From Strigamia acuminata (taxonomy: Eukaryota > Arthropoda > Chilopoda > Geophilomorpha > Linotaeniidae): 64,000 bases of DNA. Of this stretch, positions 1 to 12,500 are shown piece after piece. The notes beneath the pieces were generated by a model that was not told the origin of the DNA, did not search any database, and saw nothing but the letters and a program-made list of their open reading frames with translations. Position 1 is the stretch's first letter. Each line of letters begins with the position of its first letter. The stretch lies in assembly GCA_949358305.1 (NCBI GenBank), contig OX442315.1, forward strand, positions 24,268,427 to 24,332,426. The letters are read 5' to 3'. The translations under genes and the position numbers were made by a program.

Positions 1-234
1 CGATGGCGCAATTGTCAGCTGACTTGTTTGCTTCACAACTGCAACATTTTTCACTGGTTTGCCAAGGAAACTATAGGGATTAGAATGAACAAATTGCTCG
101 TTAATTACGAAAAACACAATAGTAATTGCTCTTACTAACCTCGACTAGCGATTTTTTATTCGGGCCGAATAAGATGTTCTTGATATGCTCAACTTCTTCG
201 GCCGTGGCATTATTTAAGTCTAAAAATTGCAAAT
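1..234 (-). CDS. Partial unidentified gene, two exons visible
   Basis: On the minus strand an open segment of about 29 codons (234 down to about 140) lies between a good acceptor (ccatag) and a donor (gttagt). It reads DLQFLDLNNATAEEVEHIK and then NILFGPNKKSLVE. A second segment starts near 67 and runs off the window edge. The first piece is acidic and helical-looking. The second is cysteine-containing if phase is kept. I do not recognise the family; a MINDY-type deubiquitinase N-terminus was considered because of the ILFG motif but does not extend. No start codon was assigned. The gene would be divergent from Sec5. Confidence 0.35.
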
Positions 235-808
235 CCTATGGAGAAATTAGAAATTACGCATTAGTGAGATTTTTTTTTTAAATAAAAATTAAAAAAATGC
301 TAGAGACAGTATAAACGACTCAAATAAAACGGTTATTTTCCAGTAAAAGGGCTCAGCATTTGTAATTAATATTAATCGCGATTGTTTTGACGTTTTCTAA
401 ACGATTTGATCTTTTATCAGTACGCGATAAATCGCTGGCAAGAGCCGTTCACTATTGCCACCGGCATGCTGGTTAGGCTTAATTCTCAAGGAGGAATGAA
501 AACAACGGAGGAAGATCACACCGATATGATAACCGAGAAAACTTCAGTTACCATTCAAATACCGCAAAAATTTGTCTTTTTTATAGTCGTGTACATCAAT
601 TTACCGTGGGTAAAGCCATTCTCAAATCGCCTGCGTCATGTCATCACAAACCAGCAACAGGAAACCATGCTAGAGAAAAAATGGCCAACAACCGGAAAAG
701 TCGAGAAATTAATGATGTCACTTCCGTAGCTAATCACTTCCGATCGCTTGTTTATAGCGACATCTTTAGGCGGTGAGATGAAACTTGTGTGAAATACTGT
801 GAGCAAAA
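235..808. other. Spacer upstream of Sec5, probable bidirectional promoter
   Basis: This AT-rich spacer lies between the minus-strand fragment and the Sec5 start. It contains open frames of 64-107 codons on both strands, but none has splice context or recognisable sequence. It probably holds the divergent promoters and 5' leaders; no TATA box is obvious. Confidence 0.4.
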
Positions 809-3800
809 ATGCCTCCTGCCCCTCCTCCAATTGTAACGGGAATTTCTCCTAATGACGGTCCACCGGGCACTAGAGTCACAATTCGAGGCGAAAATCTCGG
901 TTTAAACTATCAAGATTTCACAGGTAAATTGACACATCAGTTATCACTGATAAACTTACTAAATAAACTTGTTTGCAGGTCTCACCATTTGCGGTGTTGA
1001 TTGCTTTTTGACAGCAGAATGGAAATCTTCCAGCAAAATTATCGCACGTTTTGGTGCCGGCAGTGGCCTTGGCGATGTTATTGTTACATCCAAATCTGGA
1101 GGCAAAGGCACAAGTACTGTTCAATTCAAAGGCAAACTTAATGAATCTATTGGTACGAAGCATTGACGTTCAAATAGACATTTAGGATAATTATAAAATT
1201 ATAAACTGCAGGTCCTCTGAAGGAATCTGCAGTGTGGATTGAAGAATCATATTCCATGAATTTTTTGATGTGGGGACGAAAACGGCCAACCTCACCGTCT
1301 CCGCTACATCAAGATAATCCTTTGGGTCTTTCTGATGAATGCAATACGTAAATTAATTAATGAATTGTACATTTTATTTGTATTTTTATGCATATTTTTA
1401 TTTCAGCAAAAAGTTTCCAGAGGAATCGTTGCAAGAATGTTTTCCTGATGGTGAGAAAAGCATTGAAATGTGAAGTTTTGTGCTTGACAAAACATTATTT
1501 TAATTTTTTAGGCTCTGGGAATTTAATTTCCGAGAACTTTGTTCCTGCATGGTTTTTATTGGAAAATCACTTCGAAGCTAGGTGAAGAAATTTTTTTATG
1601 AAAGGTCAATGAACGTTTTTATTTATAAATGTGTAAATTGGTTTCAGTTTCGATGACTTGAAACGAGGATTAACATGTTTGAGGCGCAAAGTGAATAATC
1701 AGAAAGAGGGAGAACTTTCGTTTCTTAAAGCAAATGTTGGTTCTGTAATGGATCAACTTGACACTTTGACAGGTAAACATTTGTATTTAAATAAAATATA
1801 TTTTGATACAATTGGTACAATTTCACTGACATTTCAGCGTTAGCCATAGCCAAAAGGAAAGACGACTTTGGAGAGAAAAATTTAGATATTTTGGAACAAT
1901 CAGTTGAACGTAACGATAAATTCTCAAGGTATATTAAATTGAAATTCTGAGAATTCTTTAACTACCGTAAACAGAGACGAAAAACGAAGCCGTTGCTCTG
2001 TTTCAAGATGTTTTAGGCAGAAAGGACCACGCTGACAACACACGGAGTGCACTGAGTGTTCTGCAAAAATTCAAATTTCTGTTTAATCTGCCTTGTACGA
2101 TCGAAAGAAATATTCAGAAGGTAAATAATTGTTTAAAAATCAAAAAAGATTTATAAAATTCGCATTTCAAGGGCGATTATGATGTGGTTATTAACGATTA
2201 CGCCAAAGCAAAATCGCTTTGTTCAGAGACGAAGGTGCAATTGTTCAAAAAAGGTAACTATTGTTGTGCGAGTTTTAATAAATTGTATCTCTGAATAAAT
2301 TGAAGCAACATAATCCTTAATTTTAGTGTACGAACAGGTTGAACAACGCATAGACATGTTTAAAGATTTGTTAATAGGTCGGTTACGTGATTTACCTTCA
2401 CCAATTGAGGAGCAAAAGCGATATATAAGGTTTACTAAGTATAAATAAATTATTGGTGTACATTTATAAACGAATACTTTTTTTTTTAGGTATTTACAGA
2501 GTTTGGAGTATCCTGGAGATCCGGCATGGATGTGTGTAGAATATCAATTTAAATTCATAGCCCAAGTATTTAATTCTTGCAAAGATTTTCATTTAAAACA
2601 AGGTAAAAAAAAAATTAATGGATTAGTTTTGGTAAATTTATGAGTTGATTTTGGTTATTTCAGAAATTTTAGCGGCGGAAAATATCGTTTCTACTGCATA
2701 CGGTAAAATGAAACGAGTTTCTATTAAACGCTCTAAGAAGAAAAATAGTTTGACACTGGGATCAGCATATCGAACCCGACAGTCTGAGGACTGTTGCCCT
2801 CCAGATCACATAATTTTTGTAGAAGAGTTAACCGAAATCGTATCTGACACAGTTCCCGATTTATGGAAATTGGGACAAGCCTATTTGAAAGGAGATTTGA
2901 GTGTTGCCGATGACGACGAAAATCGTGTCAATAAAATTGATGCCAGCTATAAATTGAAATTTGAAGTAAAAAAGAAAAAAAACTACAACCGGTCGAATTT
3001 TTCGAGCAAAGAATTGATTTATTCCGTTTACATTTCTAGGAAATGCTTCTAGACACGTTTCGTTTGCATTCTAATTTGATTCGCTCAGCGATTTTGCCTC
3101 ACACTTTAACTCAAAGTCAGATTAAAAAGTTTGATATTGTGCCATGGCCCGTAAGCCCTTCTGACAGTGTTAGCGACTGGTTGCCGCATTGCATTCGTTT
3201 TGTGCGGTAAGATTTGCATTTTGACTAACGTCAGCACTTGATGAATATATTTATTTTTAAGTGGTTGTTATTCGAGTCTCGTTGGACTTCATTTGCCTGC
3301 TGAGTCATTAGATGTTATTCAACAACTCATTTTTGACCTTCGAGTTGCGTGTTTGCATCATGCATTTGCTCAGTCGATCGGAGGTTTTACTTTGATTTTT
3401 AATAAAGAGCTATTGAGTATTTACCTTTTCTTTTTTAAGATATGGAGAGGTTTCACGTGCGGGAGACCTGGGTACTACAAATGGATGATGAGTCGGGTGC
3501 TACAACACAATTGGTATATTTAATTACAGTTTTGGGTTATTGAGTTTGTAAAATTGTAGTTGGTTTTATTTCTATTTATTTATGACAGCCCGCACTTTAT
3601 GAAAACGTTGTTTTGGAAACATTACAGTTGGTTAAGGAAACCATTCTGACTACAGGATTGCGTGAGAACGAGGTAAAAACAATTTGTAAATGGTATTATT
3701 AAGTATTAATGCACGAATTTGTTTCATGCAGCTATTAGGGGACGCTGATACTGCTAACAGAATGACACATTACATATTGAAATTGATGCAAGTATTTCCC

Positions 3801-4875
3801 AAAACACTTGAAACATTAGCTCAACAGTGTGAAACTTCGCCCATAAGTAATGATGGTATGGAAACTGCCTTCACCGAAGTAATTAATCATTCTTTTATTC
3901 ATTTATTTGCACGTTGATTAATCATTCGTAATTTTTTTTACCCCTGGAAGAGTAAGAAATTAATGGTTGTTTTGAGCAATTGTGACTACACAATGAGAAA
4001 TGTAATGCCGCGGTTTGATGAGCATCTAAAGAAAAGTGGCTATCCGAATCCAAAGCGAATCATAATGGTCTGTCGTGCTAATTAAACCGGCAATTAGGAA
4101 ACCTAATTATTGTTATTATTATTTTTTTTTAAAGGAAGTTGAAAGTAAATTCCGACAACTTCACGATCGCTTGTTTAATTCATACATCGAATTAAAATCT
4201 GTTCCAATTGTCGCAACGATCGAAACGAACATGTACATCGGCGGTTTTCAATGGGCTGAATGCTTAATACCTTCGAGTGTAGGCTGTTACATCAAACAAA
4301 TTATAATCGAATTAATTGCAGTTCATGCTGAAGTAACAATTTCGATAATTTCCATTTGAATATTGTGATTAACATACGGTATCTGTAGGTTTACTCTGTT
4401 GCGCCGCAACTAATTAGATCTGTGATGGTACGAATGGTGCAGTTAGTCTCTCGAGAATTAGCAAATCTCTTCTGTCGAGTCCCCAAATTCAACCACGCTG
4501 GAAGTCTTCAAGGCAGAATTGATCTTCAAGCTTTGCAGACGACACTTCACAACTACAAAAGCAGCGACTCCCTGTGAGTCATTTTGTTTTTTTGTTTTTT
4601 TTAAAGGTGTATATTAGCTTTCAACATGTTTGTTTACGAGCATTTTTTTTCTCGTCTCTCAAAGTTCCGCTTTCAAAGAAGCGTTAAATTGTCTGTCGGG
4701 GATGTCGTCGCCGGAGGATCAAAAGTAGGCAAATTAGAAACCGGAGACGCCGGGGAAAAAAAATTAAAAGTTTCTGTTTTGCTGCGTATTTTTCAGAGTC
4801 GTAGAAGAGAACATAAACCGATTCCAACAACAGATGAAATTCCAATTGATTTGCTTTCGCTGCATTGCAAGTTGA
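809..4875 (+). CDS. Sec5: Exocyst complex component 2 (Sec5)
   Basis: Subunit of the octameric exocyst, which tethers secretory vesicles to the plasma membrane; in animals Sec5 is a Ral GTPase effector. The start at 809 gives [20 protein letters not shown], followed by [11 protein letters not shown]: the N-terminal IPT/TIG (Ral-binding) domain, about residues 1-95. The next exons carry the family signature that leads to [12 protein letters not shown] (exon at 1512), then a long helical body with many short exons (809-923, 979-1152, 1212-1347, 1407-1450 and so on). The last intron joins in phase 2, so the C-terminus reads [16 protein letters not shown] and stops at TGA 4873-4875. The alternative last-exon frame to 4880 does not fit the splice phase. 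Poly(A) signals AATAAA lie near 4900-4930. No break was seen. Identification is firm; exact exon ends are hand-read. Confidence 0.92.
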
Positions 4876-5942
4876 AATAAAAACAAATTGTAAAAAGAAA
4901 ATAAAATCATGTACGTATCGCCAGAATAAAAATTTACAGCAAAGAAAGCAAAAAAAAAAAAAAGCTCATCTCAGCTGGTCAATGAAGTGGTGACTTGAAA
5001 GGCACCGCCAAACTAAGTGGTTGCTGCAACCCGCCCCCTCGTCACGCGACGCTTTGGCGTCCAACATCACCTGCCGACCAAAGTGTGGTTTTTCAGAGGA
5101 AATTAAAAAGTGTTTTTCCTTTGTCTACGGAAGCAACGTGGGTGTGTCCGGGCTCAGAGGCGTTGTTAATACCGAGGGAAACTATGGACAAATCGTCACC
5201 GATGGAGACCAGCGTTTCATTTACACCTCTAGGCTGTGGCTCGCACACCTCAAAGGACGCCGCCGAGTACAAAGGATGCCGCCTCAGACATGCGTGGCGG
5301 CTCCACTCAATGCCCGTATCTCGCCCCTGCCTGCCAATTGCTCCGACCACAGGCCTGCACCCCCTGGCAGCAGCACACACCCAGCTGCTGCTCCTTCGCC
5401 TCCCACCCCACCTTCAATCTACACGCTTTTATGCCGAAACGCGGCGATAAATCCAACGAACCCTTGCCTTCATTCCACGACAACTTCGTACATTCGCTTT
5501 TTGCAGTCGTTCGTTTTGTTCTCAGAACTCGCGTTTTGTTACGAGTGAAAACGAATTTATTTCAAAAATTCGTTTTTAAAGTTTAGAAAATTAAAGAAAG
5601 AAAAAGAAAAGTGGAAGAATAAAATTTGCGCGTTTGTTTTCAACAATTTTTTCATTCGAAAGAGAAGAATTCGATTTAGTTGGGTTTAGCAGAAAATATA
5701 TAGGCATTGACCTGGTTGGGGCTCGCGCGTTTCCTCGTAGCCTGGTTCCCCCAACTGGACGAATGGAATGCACCAGCTGCTAATCATCAGGCGACTCCTC
5801 CTCCTCAAGCGGTTTGCTGAAGAAAAGCCACCGCCACTCGAAAGAAGGGAACGAATGCCGAAGCAATAGTGTGTAGGCTGCTGATGGTGGTTTACTCTGG
5901 ATTTACCACTATATTTTCCATGTAATTTTCGCATAGCGTGCG
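4876..5942. other. Spacer and probable 5' leader of naked cuticle
   Basis: After the Sec5 poly(A) signals the sequence becomes markedly GC-richer from about 4995 to 5560, then AT-rich again. All three plus frames stay open for 100-175 codons there, which is what GC-rich, stop-poor DNA gives. The predicted peptides are proline-, serine- and cysteine-rich with no family resemblance. I read it as promoter and 5' untranslated sequence of the next gene, not as a separate gene. Confidence 0.4.
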
Positions 5943-8900
5943 ATGGGCAAAGCACAGAGCAAAACAAGTGAGTAGACGGATACGTTGTGAAATGTGTAGC
6001 TGGGGAACGAAATGTTAGCTTCATCTCAGATGTTACGTGCTGGGGGGAATTTTTCTCTTTTTTTTTCTTTCCTCTTATCGTGTTTTTATCGTTGTTTTTA
6101 AATTTACAGAACTCTACCGGAAACGTGATGATCCCGAAGGTAAGTTTGTATATTTTTTTTAAAAAATAATTTCCCAGTTTTGACATAATTTGACTAATTT
6201 AGGCGAGTGTTTCGTAGTGAATGCACATTTCAACCCGGTTGCATTGGCCGATTCCGAGGACCAGACTTCGTATTTAGGACCCCCGTTGGTGAGTTACTCA
6301 AATTCCCGCGATTCCTCTGCCAACTTTTCTTCAAAGCTCCTCTCACCCATCAACTTAATTTCTCGTGTTTGCTTCACTTGTCCTTGGGTTTGCGCTCTTG
6401 TTTTCCCCTTCGGGCATCTTTGGGCCACTTATTCAGTGCGTGAGTTGGGTTTTCCTTTGATGTTTGCCGCCACACTTGTCCTCTTATTTCCCCCTTCTCT
6501 TTATTTTTCTTCCTCCTCCACGCGTCGTTTTAATCCCATCACAGCAACAACTCCAAACTTGTTGTCCGAATTGTTTTATCTCAAAAGTTCATTCATTTTC
6601 TTTTTTTCTTTAAAAACTTTTTGAAAAATTTCTTCAATCTTTGAGTCAGCCCCAAATGGCACAGACGCGGGTGGGATTTGAGGTCAGTGGCCAGCGGTGT
6701 ATGCCGCGAGCCAACCAGGTGTTGCTCTGCAAAAGAGCCGCTCTTGGCTTTCATCTTGCCGGGGATTTGCGCGCACAAATGTGCCCTTCTTCGAAGCCCC
6801 TTCCTTCCTTCTTTCTTTTTCTCCATTGGCGCATCTCCGAAGGCGGCAATTCGGCTTCACTTCTCACTGCGTTGGGTCTGGGCCCGACTCTTCCTTCCAT
6901 CGTGGTTGATGAAGAGTAGAATTAAATTCCGTGCGACTCATGCCGTCCAACCATCCATCCTCTATTAAACTTAAGTTGTCTATTTGCTTTTCATCAATGA
7001 ATACGCCGTGTGAATGAATTTTTTCTTGGCCTGCTGCCATTTTCTAAGGCGTTTAGTTATGGACCGGGGTGTCGGTGCTTGTAATGTTTGATAGGATTTG
7101 CGAGTGTTCGTTAACCCATTTTCCCGCGACCCCCTGCCCACATGCCACAATGGAATTTGTCGCCGCTGTGGCGACCTCAAATTCGGGTGTGTGCTCCAGT
7201 GGCTGCTCCTTCTTTCCGCCTCCACCCTCGTTGCTCGAGTGGACTTGCCCAGAGGCTCCTCCATTTTAACTCCCTGGCATAACCCTCGTTTTTCTGCTCG
7301 TTTTTCGTGTTTTTCTCGTTCCATGTATTCGCATGGATTTGAGGCAATTCGCTATGGCTTTGGTCGTCGCTCGTCCTTATCTTCCACGGTGATAAATCCC
7401 AAAAACCTAAACCCGTGTAGCTGACTCGTTGCTTTGCTTCTTTTCTTAACTTGACCTCCTCTTGCCCCTAGTTCCTTGAAAGGAAGGCGGAGTTTGGGAG
7501 GAGGATTTCTTCATAATGGATTTCTTTAGTGTTGCATTTGCAGGTGGTGGCGATTTCTCCCCCCTGTATCATTTTCCCAATTTCTAAACATATTTTTATA
7601 TACAAATTTTGGTGTTAAATTCCTTGTTTTCGTTGATTTTCAGGAATTACCCTTTTGCTTGATGGAAGAGACTATGAAAGCGGGTTTCGCCGAAGATAAA
7701 TATCCTCTTCAAGGTAAGTCTTTTCCGGTTGTTTGCAGCGACCTCGTTTTACGTCCAGGCGGTCTCTTTGATGCTTCCACGCCCCTTTTGTTTCCCCCCC
7801 GCTAATCAACGATTGTGGACACGAACAATCCTTAACCACAGGCTACTTGCTTATTTCACTCACGTGCCCACTTGATATTCTCTTTTGCCCGTATGTTATT
7901 TATTTGTTGCTACCTTTTTTTATCTTCGTTTTATATTTGCAAATTGGTATGTGAAACTATAAACGATTTTTTTTTTTTTGAAATTTCTTTTTGAAATCTA
8001 GTTGCGCTGCCTCCGGAAGATGAAAGTGAAAACAAAAATAAATCTTCAGAGAATGAAAACATGGATGTACCAAAAGAAACACGTCTCAATGTAGAGGCAA
8101 GTTTAGAGATTCTATTTCGGTGGGGGGCTTGGATGCATTTGTAGCTAACCCAGAATTCCATTGTAGAATTTGGAGTACGGAGTTTCTGTCAAAACTGATT
8201 GTGAAATGGACAGACAGGAGTTTGTTTTCACATTATACGACTTCGATGGTGAAGGAAAAATCACCAAAGATGTAAGCATTTTGAAAAAGAAAAAAAAATA
8301 GAAAAACAAGTTAATTTTTGTTTTTGTTGAATGTTATGGTAACCATTGTAATCTGATGCAGGACATTGCTGGCCTGGTGAGATCCATTTACGAGACGGTT
8401 GGGACCGCCATTAAACTACCCCCCAGGGGGAGCAAAACCATCAAAGTGAAGCTCACTATCGCTCCTGACAAGAGGAAAAAAAATCACCAAGACAACAATA
8501 AAAACAACAAAGGAATCAAATCTCCGAAATGCCCAAGAAATCATTCAAGACCAACAACCTTTTACATGCAGAATTTAGTCGAATCACTCGAGCGATGCGC
8601 AGTGGATAAAAATTTCAGGTAAAACAATATAGAAATTCTAAATGTTTATGCATTAAAATTAAAATTCTGGATAATATCTGCAGAGTGAAAACGAAGGATG
8701 CTAAAGATGCACTTCATCACAGACCAGCCAACAACAGGGATACCGTTATTGAATGTCGTGACCGCAGAAATCATTACTTGGACTTAGCAGGCGTTGAAAA
8801 CTATTCATCGCAATTCAGCGACAGTTGTGTGAACGAAAGGCACAGTGCGCGCTGTCCTTACCAGTTGGATGGAACTCACGTGTGTTCTAGAACGCATTTC

Positions 8901-9335
8901 GAATCGAACCGGCGAACTAACGGTCACCATAGATCCAGATCGCACGATTTGGCTGCGGATTCACTTCTGCTCAAATGTCGGCTCCTCGATCGGGATCAAA
9001 TTCACAAACTAGCTCTAGTCGATTTAATGTCGTCGGAGCGTAAATGCATCGATGGCAAGGGGAAATTGATAGATGAAAAATCGAAAGTTCATACAACAAA
9101 GTTGTCCAGTGATCACATGGATATTCCATCTCATCATCACAGTCATCGCCACCGCCACAAGGATCAACAACGAGCTATGCAGCAAGTTGCACATTGGATA
9201 GAAAAGCAGAATCTTGGGGGCAACGTCAGCCGCAAGGATAGAACTAAACACAGTAATTTTTTGTCTCCGTTTTTGGTCGAAAGGCACGAGCATCATCATG
9301 TGCATCATCATCACCATCATTACAGTCAAGTATAG
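5943..9335 (+). CDS. nkd: Naked cuticle homologue (Dishevelled-binding Wnt antagonist)
   Basis: Membrane-associated negative regulator of Wnt signalling that binds Dishevelled. Eight exons: 5943-5967, 6110-6139, 6203-6288, 7644-7713, 8002-8096, 8167-8271, 8362-8618, 8684-9335, giving about 439 residues. The N-terminus MGKAQSK matches vertebrate Nkd and has Gly2 for N-myristoylation. Exon 5 has VALPPED, the conserved lead-in. Exons 6-7 hold the single EF hand (EFVFTLYDFDGEGKITKDD), the Dishevelled-binding region. Exon 8 has the family motif RRNHYLDLAGVENY and an RSRSH motif. The protein ends in a histidine-rich tail of a kind also found in vertebrate Nkd. The third intron is long (1.35 kb) and pyrimidine-rich. 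The fifth intron uses a GC donor. A poly(A) signal lies at about 9500. Confidence 0.93.
8097..8166 (+). other. GC-AG intron in naked cuticle
   Basis: The donor reads gag|gcaagt and the acceptor ttgtag|aat. Joining at these points keeps the frame (end of the acidic stretch to NLEYGVSVK just before the EF hand). No GT donor in a compatible phase is visible nearby. GC-AG introns are a known minor class handled by the major spliceosome. Confidence 0.75.
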
Positions 9336-9524
9336 TTAAGTGCAAAATGAAAACATAATAAGAGTGCAATTCTCAGGTGACTTTTTTTAATTACAAATAT
9401 ACCGGTATGAATTTCTTGTCGACGATTGTCATTCCTTTTTTATATTGTCGTCTTCCATTATAGTTAAATTATTATTTATGTGTAATGCAAATGTACAAAA
9501 AATAAAAGTTTATGAAACTGTACG
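9336..9524. other. Overlapping 3' ends of naked cuticle and rotatin
   Basis: Only 189 bp separate the two stop codons. The plus-strand poly(A) signal AATAAA (about 9500) lies 25 bp from the rotatin stop. A possible minus-strand ATTAAA signal (read as tttaat near 9385) lies close to the naked cuticle stop. The two 3' UTRs probably overlap in antisense. Confidence 0.5.
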
Positions 9525-12500
9525 TCACACGTGGGGAATTGTCTTTGAAGTCTCAATCTGACAAAGGTCAAGAACCTTGTGCAAGTGTTGGCTGGTTAAA
9601 ATAGCATCTTCTGAATTGTCACATTCCAGACAAATCTGCTGCAGTTGCGCTATCAAAGACACATTTCTCAACATGCTTTTTGCTTTTTGGCAATTGGCAG
9701 TCAAAGCCCACAGTGCTGATGCAGCCACAGACTTTTCTCTGCTTTCGTTTTTAAGAAATGCAATCAATGCTCTGAATACGCGATCTGAGAGAACGAGGGG
9801 GATTAGAAAATCAAACTTATAATCTAAAAAAAACAACAGGAATATTTAAAATACCTGAATTAAGCAAAAGTGATTTATTTGCTGACGATGAGCAGCACAA
9901 GTTGCGCAGCACGCGGCAAGCTGCGACCGACATATTTGAACCAGTAGCCACGAATTCCACCAAAAGGTCAACAGCACCTTTAAGAAAAAACCATTTTTTG
10001 AGACATTTAAAATTATTCTAAGTTAACGCTTAAAAATATCCGAATAAATCACCCGACATCCGAACTACAGCATCCTGCCCATCAGAATGGAATGTTAAAC
10101 TTAAAAGAAATTGAAGCCACAGACTATCAATGAGTATTAGATGTTTATGTTTTTTTGTTTGTTGGACGTTTAGTTTGGTGAATCCATCCAAGAAATTAGT
10201 CTTGCAAACAATGCTCCGGCACTCGCTGCCCAAACAAACGTTAGTCAAGGTTTGAAAAACGAGAGTTAATATCGTGGCATCTTTGGTGTTGTTTACACGA
10301 TCGCTTTCATTTTGAGCTAAACGGATAAGTGCGTGTACGAGTGAATGTACTCCCAGAGTTTTCACTGTGCCAGCACTTTGTCCAGCGCTTGTATATGCTA
10401 CAGAACGAATACCTGCAACGAAATTAGTTGTGATGATAACGGAAATTCGTGGATTTATCTTTAAATATTACTAGTTTTGCAGTTGGCTGTGTAGGTACAT
10501 AATAAAGAAAGCAGTGACAAAAGAACTACTGGTGTTTGAAGGCACCAACACCACAGTTGATGTAATGTTCCACTTAATCCTTGTTGACTACTTTCCACCT
10601 ATTAAGTTGAAATATTTAATTATTTTGTGTAAAGTTCACAAAAAAACATCACATTTTTGCTTAAATACCTTTGCATTTTGACAATTGTGTAAAAAACATT
10701 GCAGCAAATCGAAGTGTAAAATGAGACACTGTTGACATTGTGCTTCCTGTAAAGAATTTTAAATTTTAATACACATATCTTCCTGTTATAAATCTATTTT
10801 ATATTTTTTATTTACTATTTTCTTCGTGGCGGATAACTTTCTGTTATCCAGAGAAGCTAAAGTAATGCCAACATAAATCTCCTTTAAATGTTCAACTTCA
10901 TGCCTAATTAATTCACCTACAAAAATTAAAACATGAATTCTATTTAATTTTTTAAATTTTACCAACTTTAAATTATTGTTACGTTTAAGTGCGATAGTTT
11001 TGGCTGAATTGGATGATGATAGAACCGAAGACAGAGCATTCAGAACTATACCACAAGTCATGAAATCCTGTTTTGGTTTACTAACTATTTCTTCATATTT
11101 CAGTAGTAACAAATGACATAAAAAAGCACCAACCGATCTTAAATCCAACTTAGACTCGCACAAATTTTCTAAAAAAAAACAAAATATACATTAAACAAAG
11201 TAAAAAAAATAAATTATAATTTGCAATATTTTACCAGATGATATGTCATCTAAGTAATTTGAAATGTTTCCCACAATCTTATAATAAACGGAAAAAAACT
11301 TCAAACAATTTAACCACGGTTCTTCGTCTTTACAGTTTTCTAACACCACAATCATATTTGCTAAAAATGGTAATACAAATATTTAAAAAACATACAATAT
11401 AACAACAGTTTTAATATATAGTAATAACCTATAACTCTCATGCAATGCCTAGAAAGATAAGCGACAACTGTATGATGAGGACTTTCCATTGTTAATAGAA
11501 GCCAGAACAGTTTATAGATTTCACTCCACAATTGATACACATCCTCCTTGACATATTTAACATCTGAAAGAAAATTTAATGTTATTTAATACGTGTTAAT
11601 TTTGAACATAAATGCATACGTACCAACTAACTGATTATCTAATAAATCGACTAGTGCTTGGATAAACTTAAAGTTTTTACTAATTTTTAATCCAATTGGT
11701 GGGTCTTTCACAACACACGTAGAAACCAGAGCTATAACTCTGCTATGCATTTTTAAAACATCCAGCGCGTATAGAAGCGATGATGACTTAGATGAAGAAA
11801 CTATGCACCGACGGTCTAAACAGCTAAAACGTTTAACATAATTAAAATAAAATTAATTATTCATAAGACGACTAGTTTACCTAATAAACAATTCAAGCAT
11901 TTGTGAATTAAGAAACGTAAGCGTTTCGTCCGGTACTAAAAGAAATATATTTTGTATCAGTTTGCTCAAATTACGAATCAAAGTTGGTGTAATCAAACTA
12001 GGAACATGACAAGATTCTGAATTTCCAGTTAGAGTGTTAAGAATTGAACTCTCAGTTTCTAAATAAAATTATAATAAAAAAACATTAATTTGTAATGAAG
12101 TCAATAGTGTAAAATACGTAATACCTGGTGAATTCAGTGATCCATTTTCAAAACTGATTTCAGAAGTATTGTTCGATACATTCAATCTCTCATTTACATT
12201 ACTGCTTTGTAGTAGTGGAGAAGGAATCATCAACCGCTGATGCACGTAACACGATATTAAATAAATTACATTTTCGAAAAAATTGCTTAAATGAAGAAGC
12301 GCCCGTAACGCATCTACGCCCATAAGTAATTCCTGTTATTAAAAAAAGAAAATTTTTTCAAGAAAATAGTAAATATCACTACAAAATCCAATTACATTTG
12401 TTGATGAATCATTAACCGTAAGATTTTGAGCAAAAAAAGTATTATTTCCACCCGTAATTAAATGACACGTTAAATTAACTAATAAAAGAGCGGCCTGAAA

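Noticed and set aside
1-234. MINDY-type deubiquitinase
   Set aside because: Only an ILFG-like motif matches; the next exon lacks the expected catalytic-region sequence.
4798-4880. Sec5 last exon in the frame ending LLSLHCKLK
   Set aside because: The phase-2 junction from DQ(K) requires the other frame, which ends at 4875 and reads like the Sec5 tail.
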